Position numbers and translations under genes: made by a program. From the NCBI GenBank assembly GCA_020436835.1, contig JAGQWZ010000066.1:1-34307 (forward strand): a DNA stretch of 34,307 nt, written 5' to 3'. Below are positions 1 through 7,934 of this stretch, piece after piece (position 1 is the stretch's first letter; each line of letters opens with the position of its first letter). This DNA comes from Saprospiraceae bacterium. Lineage in GTDB: Bacteria; Bacteroidota; Bacteroidia; Chitinophagales; Saprospiraceae. Below the pieces are notes generated by a model. That model worked only from the letters and a program-made list of their open reading frames with translations, was not told where the DNA came from and did no database searches.

Positions 1-17
1 GCCTAAACTGAATATAG

Positions 18-119
18 GGCTCTATAGCACCAATCTTTGGAAAGGTCTATTCGAATCGCTTCTTCTATCTCTACGAAGATAATCCCGTTATAGCACTTTA
101 TAATATCGCCCAGCGATAG
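18..119 (+). pseudogene. Possible C-terminal relic of an unidentified protein
   Basis: Reading from position 18, an open frame of 33 codons ends in TAG at 117-119. Its last residues (RFFYLYEDNPVIALYNIAQR) look like ordinary protein rather than random translation. Two in-frame stops lie just upstream (9-11 and 15-17) and there is no start codon, so the frame does not continue cleanly off the window edge. Frame 2 is open to the left edge until position 77 (reading KLNIGLYST), so a frameshift between about 18 and 50 could join the two. I do not recognise the family. It may be a decayed 3' end or chance. Confidence 0.22.
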
Positions 120-124
120 AGGGA

Positions 125-322
125 CTGGATACTGAATGCTGACCACTGAATACTGAAGCTGAATACTGAATACTGAATACTAGGAGTGTGGGATGCCCGG
201 TGTCTGATGGCAGAAGTTGTAGGGTTGCACGATTTCTGGTACCCCTGGTACGTCTGGCACCTTTGGTACCGTATCACTTCTGACCCCTGACCCCTGAATA
301 CTGACCACTGACCACTGAATAC
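125..322. repeat. Mosaic intergenic tandem repeat (7-mer and 9-mer blocks)
   Basis: Three blocks are visible. Positions 125-179 hold about eight tandem copies of a heptamer with consensus CTGAATA (variants CTGGATA, CTGACCA, one 6-mer). Positions 236-271 hold four tandem nonamers of the form CTGGTACNN. Positions 280-321 hold six more heptamers (CTGACCC, CTGAATA, CTGACCA). A 54-bp non-repetitive core (about 182-235) separates the first two blocks. The array begins 6 bp beyond the stop codon of the esterase on the minus strand. The open frames it creates (VPK-VPD-VPG-VPE on the minus strand) are artefacts of the 9-bp period. It is probably a dispersed intergenic repeat family, but a single window cannot show copy number. 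Confidence 0.8.
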
Positions 323-327
323 CAAAA

Positions 328-1116
328 TCATCTCTTTTTAGAAAAGAGCCAGGGCAACAACATCGGCTCTGCATAAGCATTCTCCCAGCTATTATGATTC
401 ACTCCGGAATATTCTGTGTATTTGACCTCGGCATTCAACGCTTTCAGGCGGGTTACCATTTTACGGGAATGCTCGACGGAAATCACCTGGTCTGCATCAC
501 CGTGAAAGATCCAGAATGGAATTTTTGCCTGTCTTTTTCCGTAAGCCACCGCGTCAGCTCCACCACAAACGACTGCAGCTGCAGCAAAAAGCCTGGGAAA
601 GCGATAAATAGCCTCGAAGGTTCCCATCCCTCCCATCGAAAGACCGGTAATATAGACACGGCTTTTATCCACGCTCTCTTCTTTGATGATTTCTTTAGTC
701 AAATCAATAGCCAATTGCAACCCCTTTGTAATCTCATACTCGTAATTAAAATCGAGATCCAACGGATATTTGGTACGCTCAAACTTGACCGAAGACCAAT
801 ACGAGTCTTCCGGACATTGAGGAGCGATTAGGATACAGGGAAAAGCACTTCGAACCGGTGGATCAATAAAATGCTTTACTCCATGTACCAACTGTTTCTC
901 ATTATCATCACCTCGCTCTCCACCCCCATGCAGGAAAAGCACTAAAGGATACTTTTCACGGGAATCATAGTTTTCCGGAAATAAGATGCGGTATGGCAGT
1001 TTCCCTGCTGTTCCCTCATATACTCTTTTTTCCAGAAGAGAAAAATCCTGACTCTTCAAAGAGATGGACGAACCCAGTATAATAGAGATTGCTAAAAAAC
1101 GAACAAAATGACTCAT
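328..1116 (-). CDS. Secreted alpha/beta hydrolase (carboxylesterase-like)
   Basis: This 262-aa protein is a predicted secreted esterase of the alpha/beta-hydrolase fold, of the kind annotated as prolyl oligopeptidase-family, dienelactone hydrolase-like or phospholipase/carboxylesterase. Residues 1-22 form a signal peptide. FLHGGGERGD (61-70) is the oxyanion-hole region. GLSMGG (158-163) is the nucleophile elbow with Ser160. HGDADQV places Asp207 or Asp209, and VNHNSW gives His241, completing the Ser-Asp-His triad. Length and motif order fit a single-domain enzyme. It is transcribed away from the lipoprotein at 1249, with 132 bp between their starts. The substrate is unknown; the DUF4838 gene 1.4 kb away hints at glycan ester removal, but that is only context. 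Confidence 0.85.
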   Translation of the reverse strand: MSHFVRFLAISIILGSSISLKSQDFSLLEKRVYEGTAGKLPYRILFPENYDSREKYPLVLFLHGGGERGDDNEKQLVHGVKHFIDPPVRSAFPCILIAPQCPEDSYWSSVKFERTKYPLDLDFNYEYEITKGLQLAIDLTKEIIKEESVDKSRVYITGLSMGGMGTFEAIYRFPRLFAAAAVVCGGADAVAYGKRQAKIPFWIFHGDADQVISVEHSRKMVTRLKALNAEVKYTEYSGVNHNSWENAYAEPMLLPWLFSKKR

Positions 1117-1248
1117 CGACTATAGATTTAGGTTGAATATAGAAAGAAAAGCATTTGGTCACGAATATACCGCCGGCAGTTTAATATTTTAAAGTCATTA
1201 AACATCTTTATCCTGCTACCCGTTCTATACTATACAATAGAAAAAATC

Positions 1249-2175
1249 ATGAAACACTTCCTGTATTTGATCATTTCGCTACTCACTCTTTCATCTTGTG
1301 ATTATCAGAAAAAGATGGAAAAGCCTCCAGCAGTTTATGTAAATCTAGCCGATGACAACCAATGGAAGAAGCTGTGGTACGATGGCAAAGCAGAAATAAA
1401 TGTATATGAAACGGATCAGGCAAGATACAGTGATATCCATCCAGGCACCACCGTTCTCATTTTTGTTACCGAAGATTTTCTCACGGAAAAACAAGTAAAG
1501 AATGAAACCCACTCCGGTGATGCAAGTACCAGTGTTTTAAAAACCAATCTGATACGAAAATTCAATACCGGCATATACGATTACTCTATCATGACTTCCA
1601 CTTTCACCCCTGTTGATCATGAACAATATCCCAACACACTAAAGGTAAGCCTCTCCTCCCAGGATTGGTGCGGACAAAGTTTTATGCAATTAAACCTCGA
1701 GAATGACGAATATCAGGTGAGTCAATATTCTTACTTTGAAGAAGAGGGCGATCGCCAGTATAATATTGAAGCCTCATTGAGTGAAGATGAATTATTTAAT
1801 CAAATTCGATTTAATCCTGAAATTCTACCCACCGGAAATAAAAAAATGCTACCCAGTCTCGCCTTCAGCCGGCTAAAACATATCGAATTTAAACCCTATC
1901 CGGTAGAAATTTCCCGGGCAAAATATACGGAGACCGGTTTCGAAGGTGATCAGCCTCAAAATTACAAAGTTTATTTTCCTGATTTCGACCGCACGATAGA
2001 AATTATTTATGAAGCGGATTTTCCATTCGACATCTTAGGCTGGAAAGATACTTACCCCGTTTTGTCCGGTAAAAAACTGACCAGCACTTTTAAAAGAATA
2101 TCGAGTGAACGAGTCGCGTATTGGTCGAAACACGATGCGTCGGATAGTGAATTAAGAAATAAAATTGGTCTTTAA
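1249..2175 (+). CDS. Lipoprotein of a conserved Bacteroidota family
   Basis: The 308-aa product starts with a lipoprotein signal ending LTLSSC (Cys17), so it is probably anchored to a membrane on the periplasmic side. The body carries WYDGKAEINVYETDQARY, LIFVTEDF, SIMTSTFTPV and QDWCGQSFMQL. I recognise this set from a family widespread in Flavobacteriia and Saprospiria. From memory, members are often auto-named 'septum formation inhibitor Maf', but no Maf nucleotide-pyrophosphatase motifs are visible here, so that name should not be used. The function is unknown. It stands alone, followed by a small opposite-strand gene, and has no clear partner. Confidence 0.8.
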   Translation: MKHFLYLIISLLTLSSCDYQKKMEKPPAVYVNLADDNQWKKLWYDGKAEINVYETDQARYSDIHPGTTVLIFVTEDFLTEKQVKNETHSGDASTSVLKTNLIRKFNTGIYDYSIMTSTFTPVDHEQYPNTLKVSLSSQDWCGQSFMQLNLENDEYQVSQYSYFEEEGDRQYNIEASLSEDELFNQIRFNPEILPTGNKKMLPSLAFSRLKHIEFKPYPVEISRAKYTETGFEGDQPQNYKVYFPDFDRTIEIIYEADFPFDILGWKDTYPVLSGKKLTSTFKRISSERVAYWSKHDASDSELRNKIGL

Positions 2176-2188
2176 TTTTTTATTTAAA

Positions 2189-2320
2189 TTATTTCTGCAA
2201 TACCGGCATCGAGGTATCTTCCTGATGGCCTACATGATAATGTTGCTCAATTGATTTAATCATAAAAAATGTTATTAAGGCCAACACAACAATAAGCAGT
2301 ATAAATCTGAGCGTTTTCAT
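2189..2320 (-). CDS. Small membrane peptide, 43 aa
   Basis: On the minus strand an ATG at 2320 opens a 43-codon frame ending in TAA at 2189-2191. The peptide begins MKTLRFILLIVVLALITFF, a positively charged start followed by one hydrophobic helix, and ends in a polar tail containing EQHYHVGHQEDTSMP. The pattern is that of a single-pass membrane peptide or an uncleaved signal anchor. It is convergent with the lipoprotein at 1249, 13 bp past that stop. No homologue is recognised. Support is the well-formed topology and the good fit in an otherwise empty gap; a chance frame is possible. Confidence 0.5.
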   Translation of the reverse strand: MKTLRFILLIVVLALITFFMIKSIEQHYHVGHQEDTSMPVLQK

Positions 2321-2345
2321 CAGTTCTTCGTTTTAGCAGGTTCCG

Positions 2346-2362
2346 TAATCATTAATTGATTA
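2346..2362. promoter_or_regulatory. Inverted repeat TAATCA-N5-TGATTA
   Basis: A perfect 6-bp inverted repeat, TAATCA (2346-2351) and TGATTA (2357-2362), has a 5-bp spacer. It lies 26 bp upstream of the small minus-strand gene start and about 200 bp upstream of the DUF4838 gene. The size would suit a dimeric regulator, but the arms are AT-rich and could occur by chance. Confidence 0.2.
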
Positions 2363-2420
2363 TTATATCCGTTAGTTCGGGATTAAGATCCGGTGCAGAC
2401 ATTTGTTGACAGAATTCCGA

Positions 2421-2462
2421 CGAAACAGTTAAAAATATCGACCGGTTTGTTTCGACGATATT
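2421..2462 (+). promoter_or_regulatory. Interlocked inverted repeats in the DUF4838 leader
   Basis: CGAAAC (2421-2426) is complementary to GTTTCG (2449-2454), and AATATCG (2434-2440) is complementary to CGATATT (2456-2462). The second pair interlocks with the first, which is the topology of an H-type pseudoknot or of two mutually exclusive hairpins. It lies about 100 bp upstream of the DUF4838 start. Function is inferred only from geometry. Confidence 0.25.
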
Positions 2463-2563
2463 GATGTTTTCGGCAGCTTTTCCATGAATATTTCGCAGAA
2501 ATAAAAATGGGTGCCGTATTTTAAAGCCCGGGATCTGTCATCGACCTAAAACATAGTAATCTA

Positions 2564-4909
2564 ATGAGTTATTTATTCGATCAATTCATAAAGATGAAGC
2601 TCATCAAAAGGCTGGGCGTCGCTCAGGTGTACTGGGTTCTTTTGGGCATCCTGCTAGCGCTTCCCAATTATCTCCCTGCCGCTACGGTTTTTAATGATCC
2701 GGATGCAGCCCTTATTCTTACCGAAGAGGGGCAGTTTAGCCGTTACCGGATCGTGCTTCCGGTATTTCCCACAGCCACGGAAGAAAAAGCAGCCGGGGTT
2801 TTAAAAGACTACCTTCTGCAGATATCGGGGTGCGCATTGCCGGTGATCAGGGCCAACCAGGGTCAGAATGAATTTGAGATCATACTGGGTCAGAATGAAA
2901 GGGTGGATAGATCCGCAATTAGTGTTGATCTCAACGCTTTGAAATCAGACGGATTCACCATTCAAACCGAAGGTCAGCGACTTTTTATAGTCGGTGGAAA
3001 TGAAAAAGGCACGCTCTACGGAGTATATACGTTTCTGGAGAAGTATCTCGGGTGCCGGATGTTTAGTCCGGGCTTTAAGATCATCCCTCAAAAAGATCGA
3101 ATCGAGGTCCCTCCTATTGATGATACGCAGATTCCCGTGATCGGTTTTCGGGACACGCATTACCGGATCACATGGGATGATGAGTACAGCGATTGGCACA
3201 AATTAGACCACAATGCCGAGGGAGAGAGAACAGATTGGGGAATGTGGGTTCATACTTTCAATGCCCTTGTTCCCCCCGAAATATACTATGAAACACATCC
3301 GGAATATTTTGCGGAAGTTGAGGGAGCCAGGCAACCTACTCAACTCTGCCTGAGTAATCCGGAGGTATTAGAGATTACCATTCAGAGCCTTCGTAAGATG
3401 ATAGCAAGAAATCCGGAAGCTACATACTGGTCTGTTAGTCAAAACGATAACCGGCAATACTGTACTTGTACCAGGTGCAGTGCCCTGGATAAAGAGGAAG
3501 GTTCTCCTTCCGGCTCCATCATCCGGTTTGTCAATCAGGTAGCCGTGGAATTTCCGGATAAAATCATCTCTACCCTGGCTTATGAATATGGTCGGAAAGC
3601 GCCCAAAAACCTGAAACCAGCGCCTAATGTCAATATTATGCTTTGCAGTATTGAAGTGAACCGGGACCAGCCGATCTCGACCGATCCTACCTGTGCAGAT
3701 TTCAGAGAAGATGTGATCGCCTGGGGCAAAATTAGCCATGACATCATCGTCTGGGACTATGTGATCCAATTCAATAACCTCATCAGCCCCTTTCCGAACC
3801 TGCATATACTTCAGCCAAATATCCAATTTTTTGCCGACCACGGGGTCAATGCGCTTTTCGAGCAGGGAAACCGGGAAGTAGGTGGGGAATTTGCCGAACT
3901 GCGGGCCTATCTCCTTTCGAAACTCATGTGGGACCCCGGTCTTAATGCAGACTCACTGATCAACGATTTCCTCAACGGTTATTATGGAAATGCAGGTCCA
4001 CACATTCGCCAATATATAGATCTCATGCGGGAGTCACTGCAGAAATCCGGTGCTCCTTTACGCATTTTTGGAGGCCCGGTGGAAGCTTCTGCCAGTTATT
4101 TGACTCCGGAACTTATGATCCAATATAATCACCTCTTCGACCTGGCGGAAATGGCCGTCTCCGATCAGCCTGAGGTCTTGGAACGGGTGCGCATAGCCAG
4201 GCTACCATTACAATTCGCAACTATGGAACAAGCCAAGGAAAAATATATGGGACCCGGCGCAGTATTTATGGAAGAAGATGGCCGGTGGAAAATCAATCCG
4301 AAAATTCGCGGTATGATCGATCCATTTACGGATTTGTGTAATCGCCAGGGAGTCACCCGGGTAAAGGAATGGAGTACACCCCCGGAAGAATATCGGTCCG
4401 CCATGTACCGGGTGTTTTCCCAGGGGGTGAATAAGCATTTAGCCCTGGGAAAAAATGTCAAATTCCTGAGTCCTGAACCGGGTTCCTTACCACCCGGAGC
4501 AGGCAAAATGCTCACCGATGGTAAACGGGGAAGCCATGAGTATGCTTACAACTGGCTATCATTCCCCGGAGCAGACCTCGAGGCCGTCATTGATCTGGGA
4601 GCTAATAAACGCATCCGCCATCTGGAAGCAGCCTTCTACCAATATGGTCAATGGTTGCGGCTGCTTCCGGTGAAAGTCACCTATTCCCTGTCACGTGACG
4701 GGAAGCAATTTAAGCCGGTAGGTGAGATTGAAAACACGTTGCCGATAAACCAATACGGCAGCATACAAAGAGACTTCATGCTCGACATTCCGGCCAGCCG
4801 GGCCAGATATGTGAAGATAAAAGCGACCTCCATCGGCACTTTGCCTCCCTGGCATCCCTCTGCAGGTAGAAGGCCCCATATGCTGATCGACGAAGTTGTG
4901 GTCGAATAA
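2564..4909 (+). CDS. Secreted DUF4838 protein with C-terminal F5/8-type domain
   Basis: This 781-aa protein belongs to the DUF4838 glycan-associated family of Bacteroidota and Planctomycetes. After the signal region, residues about 60-170 resemble the N-terminal domain of alpha-glucuronidase/GH20 proteins (EEKAAGVLKDYL, GTLYGVYTFLEKYLGCR). The DUF4838 core follows, with WSVSQNDNRQYCTCTRC; Cys300, Cys302 and Cys305 form a CxCxxC cluster typical of the family. Residues about 630-781 look like a discoidin/F5-8C carbohydrate-binding domain (AVIDLGANKRIRHLEA, YVKIKATS). The ATG at 2594 (MKLIKRLGVAQVYWVLL) gives a cleaner signal peptide than the one at 2564 and may be the real start. No polysaccharide-utilisation partners (SusC/SusD) are nearby. 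Activity is unproven for the family. Confidence 0.88.
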   Translation: MSYLFDQFIKMKLIKRLGVAQVYWVLLGILLALPNYLPAATVFNDPDAALILTEEGQFSRYRIVLPVFPTATEEKAAGVLKDYLLQISGCALPVIRANQGQNEFEIILGQNERVDRSAISVDLNALKSDGFTIQTEGQRLFIVGGNEKGTLYGVYTFLEKYLGCRMFSPGFKIIPQKDRIEVPPIDDTQIPVIGFRDTHYRITWDDEYSDWHKLDHNAEGERTDWGMWVHTFNALVPPEIYYETHPEYFAEVEGARQPTQLCLSNPEVLEITIQSLRKMIARNPEATYWSVSQNDNRQYCTCTRCSALDKEEGSPSGSIIRFVNQVAVEFPDKIISTLAYEYGRKAPKNLKPAPNVNIMLCSIEVNRDQPISTDPTCADFREDVIAWGKISHDIIVWDYVIQFNNLISPFPNLHILQPNIQFFADHGVNALFEQGNREVGGEFAELRAYLLSKLMWDPGLNADSLINDFLNGYYGNAGPHIRQYIDLMRESLQKSGAPLRIFGGPVEASASYLTPELMIQYNHLFDLAEMAVSDQPEVLERVRIARLPLQFATMEQAKEKYMGPGAVFMEEDGRWKINPKIRGMIDPFTDLCNRQGVTRVKEWSTPPEEYRSAMYRVFSQGVNKHLALGKNVKFLSPEPGSLPPGAGKMLTDGKRGSHEYAYNWLSFPGADLEAVIDLGANKRIRHLEAAFYQYGQWLRLLPVKVTYSLSRDGKQFKPVGEIENTLPINQYGSIQRDFMLDIPASRARYVKIKATSIGTLPPWHPSAGRRPHMLIDEVVVE

Positions 4910-4984
4910 CGGGATCAAGGGTATATTAGAACAATTGCCGTAGAATATGCTTTATCTTTAGCCAAAGGGATAAAAACATCTCAG

Positions 4985-6721
4985 ATGAATGGAGTAATTG
5001 ATGACCGGGTAAAAGATTTAAGATTCAAAATAGGTGATGCGATTGAGCAACTACTGGATCTTACCGAAACGATCGGTCATTCGGGTCTGGCCACGACAAT
5101 CAACGACTTGAAAGACCGGATCGAAGAACCCTTCATGTTTGTCATCGTCGGGGAAGTAAAAGCCGGAAAAAGTAGTTTTATTAATGCCCTTCTGGAGACG
5201 GAAACGGACATCTGCAAGGTGGCTCCTTCTCCGATGACCGATACGATTCAACAAATTGTATATGGTGAAAATGCACGGGAAGAAATCATCAATCCCTATT
5301 TAAAGCGTCTCTATCAACCGGCCGGGATACTGAAGGAAATTGCCATTGTGGACACACCTGGTACCAATACAATCATTTCCCATCACCAGGAAATTACCGA
5401 ACGGTTTATTCCGGGGGCCGATCTAATTGTCTTCGTTTTTGAAGCCAAAAATCCCTACCGGCAATCCTCCTGGGAATTTTTCGATTTCATCCATGAAGAT
5501 TGGCGGAAAAAGATCATTTTTATTCTACAACAAAAGGATCTATTGCCTGAAAATGATCTCCTGATAAATCTGGAAGGGGTAAAAAAGCAAGCCCGAGAAA
5601 AAGGTATCGAAGCACCGGTTGTTTTTGCCGTTTCAGCCAAAGAAGAACAAGAGGGGAAAACCGAAATAAGCGGATATAATCCACTTAGAAAATATATCTA
5701 TGAAAAAATTACCGGAGGAAAAGCACCTGTCCTGAAACTGGAAAGCAATGTAGAAACTGCACTCAGTATTGCAAAAAAAATTCACGATGGCATCGACCTG
5801 AGACAGAAACAGTACAATAGTGATGTAGCCTTCCGGGAAGACATCCGGACCACGCTCGACAAACAGACCTCCATTTCGAACGATCAGGTTGATATGCTGG
5901 TCGAAAACCTTTTAGCCGGTTATGATCAAACGATGCGATCCAAGACCGATGAGCTCGACCGTGTTCTCTCTTTTGGCTCCGTATTAAAACGCAGCATTTC
6001 TTCCATTTTTTCCAAAGAAAAATCGATCAAAGAATGGTTGGAAAATTTTGCCAAAGAAATGGAGGAAGACTTAAATGGAAAATTACGTAATAAACTTAAC
6101 GAAAGAGTTTTGGATCTGGCCGAATCCATTCAGCAGATGGGTCAGATTATCGATTTGAAAATCAGGAACAGTAAAACCATCCTGAAAGATGATGATGAAA
6201 TATTCAGCGATATTGCGGAAAAAAGATCGAAAGTACTTACCGAACTGCAGGAGGCATTCACTAATTTTTTAAAACAATCGGAGAATTTCACCAACGAAGC
6301 GATCTTTTCGCAACAACAAAATATGTCACCTGCCCTGGCAACCGGTGGGGGTATTGCCGTAGTGGGAGTGCTGCTGACTATTGTTACCAATGGAATGGTG
6401 TTTGACATCACCGGAGGGGTGATCACAACGATAGGTCTGGTATTCGCCGGTGTTTCTCTTGGTTTGCAAAAGAGAAAGATCATGCGGCATTTTAAAGTTG
6501 AGGTGAAGAAAGGGAAAGATAAACTGGAAAGTGATGTGACGGCGCGGTTAAAGCAATATGTGGATTTTATCCGACAACAAATCGAAGGTAATTTCTCAAA
6601 ATTTGACCAGTTACTGGTTTCTGAAAAAAAAGCCCTGGCCGAACTTCATGAAAAACATGAAAAAATCACAAATCATCTCAACGGTGTAGGAAAAGAGATC
6701 ACTGACATATTGAAATCCTGA
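4985..6721 (+). CDS. Dynamin-family GTPase, bacterial membrane-remodelling type
   Basis: The 578-aa protein has a full N-terminal G domain: G1 GEVKAGKS (56-63), G3 DTPG (123-126) and a G4-like QQKD (182-185). After about residue 255 it becomes charged and helical, as expected for a dynamin stalk, and residues about 447-498 hold two hydrophobic stretches separated by a short turn (a hairpin-type membrane paddle), followed by KRK and a final helical segment. This matches bacterial dynamin-like proteins that bind membranes on the cytoplasmic face and hydrolyse GTP. It sits alone, with 163 bp before the next gene; many bacterial dynamins occur in pairs, but no second copy is present here. The exact role (membrane stress, division, phage defence) cannot be told. 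Confidence 0.85.
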   Translation: MNGVIDDRVKDLRFKIGDAIEQLLDLTETIGHSGLATTINDLKDRIEEPFMFVIVGEVKAGKSSFINALLETETDICKVAPSPMTDTIQQIVYGENAREEIINPYLKRLYQPAGILKEIAIVDTPGTNTIISHHQEITERFIPGADLIVFVFEAKNPYRQSSWEFFDFIHEDWRKKIIFILQQKDLLPENDLLINLEGVKKQAREKGIEAPVVFAVSAKEEQEGKTEISGYNPLRKYIYEKITGGKAPVLKLESNVETALSIAKKIHDGIDLRQKQYNSDVAFREDIRTTLDKQTSISNDQVDMLVENLLAGYDQTMRSKTDELDRVLSFGSVLKRSISSIFSKEKSIKEWLENFAKEMEEDLNGKLRNKLNERVLDLAESIQQMGQIIDLKIRNSKTILKDDDEIFSDIAEKRSKVLTELQEAFTNFLKQSENFTNEAIFSQQQNMSPALATGGGIAVVGVLLTIVTNGMVFDITGGVITTIGLVFAGVSLGLQKRKIMRHFKVEVKKGKDKLESDVTARLKQYVDFIRQQIEGNFSKFDQLLVSEKKALAELHEKHEKITNHLNGVGKEITDILKS

Positions 6722-6884
6722 TTTACGAGGGATATTTTAACTTACAGATTCTTATCAGACACTAACGAATTCTAGAAAAAGACAGGCTTTTCAGCAAGCG
6801 ACGGTGGGCCAGGCTTATCCTGCCCTTAACTTGGTATCAACAATAAGATCCACCGTAATATTAATCGCATAAAAATTTATCACT

Positions 6885-7607
6885 ATGAAAAGCCTATTTG
6901 TTTTCTTCTTTTTGGTCATTTTCTCGATTTCAAGCTTCGCTGAAACAATCCCATACTATTCAGAAGGAGTTCGTCTCAATGTTTTTGCCAGCAGTGGTCT
7001 GAAACTGCGCGCTTTCCCCAACCAAAATGCAGAAGTGCTGGATATCGTACGCTACGGCGATCAGGTTTTAGTCCTCAATACCTATGATTTTAATGAAGAA
7101 AAAGCAGACCGAATCGACTGGCTCGACGGACATTGGATTTTGGTGGAGTACGAAGGGATAGCCGGTTATCTGTTTGATGCTTATCTCTCGGGATTATCCT
7201 TCCCAGGCAGTGAGGAAGAAATCTGTCAGGATGGCTATTCTTACGCCTATACCCTGGGTGAGTACTTTGACCAACATTACGGTCAACAACAAATGCTGGA
7301 TTCGACCGAGGGAAAAATGATCTATCGCCTTGATTCGGGAATCAAAATTAAACGGGTAAATGAACAACACGTTTACACCCTCGAAATAGAAATCCCCGAA
7401 ATGAGGATCAGTGAGTTGCTTAACCTGATGCGAAGCATGCTGCCCGACCGCGATTCCCAAATTCAATTTGAAAATTCGTTGGTCTTCATTGAAGGATCCG
7501 ACACCCGTATCAACGAAATAAGAGTCAATCTCGGTGATTCGGTCATCTTAAAAAAGAAATCCAATGGTAATCTCCTGGTGAAAGCATCAGGGACAATTGG
7601 TTGCTAA
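6885..7607 (+). CDS. Secreted SH3b-domain protein
   Basis: The 240-aa product starts with a cleavable signal peptide (MKSLFVFFFLVIFSISSFA, cut near residue 20). Residues about 28-90 form a bacterial SH3 domain: VFASSGLKLRAFPNQNAEVLD, YGDQVLVL, HWILVEYEGIAGYLFDAYLS, the usual order of strands ending in a G-Y/W-V-x-x-x-Y/F-L motif. The remaining 150 residues are polar and not recognised. SH3b domains bind peptidoglycan or other envelope ligands; here it is probably a periplasmic or envelope protein. It is monocistronic and followed by a strong terminator. Confidence 0.75.
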   Translation: MKSLFVFFFLVIFSISSFAETIPYYSEGVRLNVFASSGLKLRAFPNQNAEVLDIVRYGDQVLVLNTYDFNEEKADRIDWLDGHWILVEYEGIAGYLFDAYLSGLSFPGSEEEICQDGYSYAYTLGEYFDQHYGQQQMLDSTEGKMIYRLDSGIKIKRVNEQHVYTLEIEIPEMRISELLNLMRSMLPDRDSQIQFENSLVFIEGSDTRINEIRVNLGDSVILKKKSNGNLLVKASGTIGC

Positions 7608-7645
7608 TTCTTTCTTATAAATTCTGGTATTCCATGCAGAAAGTC

Positions 7646-7678
7646 AGCTGTTACCCTGGGCCGGGTAACAGCTTTTTG
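7646..7678 (+). terminator. Rho-independent terminator after the SH3b gene
   Basis: A perfect 11-bp stem (7646-7656 AGCTGTTACCC, 7663-7673 GGGTAACAGCT) with a 6-nt loop is followed by a T tract at 7673-7677. It lies 39 bp past the stop codon of the SH3b gene. Confidence 0.9.
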
Positions 7679-7934
7679 TATGTTATGGCATAGCATACCA
7701 CAACGTTTCTTTGATCTCCCTCTGCTCTGAAAGGTGATCGAGTATGGACGTTGGAAATTGAAATCATCCGGGCTTCCAAAGAGTAAATATCAAGAAAATC
7801 CTGCCCAATCATTTTATATTCGATTTTTGGAATGATTTTAACTGTCAAACCAAATATCCGGTGTCTTTAATCGCTCCGGTTACCATTTTACACCCAAAGT
7901 TTATTCCTTGTTAATCTCACAATCCCCTTTGCAT
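7679..7934. other. Intergenic region before the M43 protease
   Basis: Together with the terminator this makes a gap of about 330 bp. No convincing gene is seen. A 65-codon minus-strand frame (7651-7848) overlaps the terminator stem and is not protein-like at its end. The protease promoter should be here, but no exact TAnnTTTG element is visible. Confidence 0.5.

Noticed and set aside
98..380. Minus-strand frames of 77 and 66 aa with QWSVFSIQ and VPxVPx repeats
   Set aside because: They are translations of the 7-mer and 9-mer intergenic tandem repeats, not genes.
1249..2175. Name 'septum formation inhibitor Maf' for the lipoprotein
   Set aside because: No Maf nucleotide-pyrophosphatase motifs are visible; the name appears to be a propagated mis-annotation.
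4165..4515. 116-aa minus-strand frame inside the DUF4838 gene, and other long antisense frames at 3368-3841 and 8778-9320
   Set aside because: Antisense shadows of strong coding genes; no motifs or signals.
7651..7848. 65-aa minus-strand frame
   Set aside because: It overlaps the terminator stem of the SH3b gene and its end (KKLLPGPG) is the hairpin itself.
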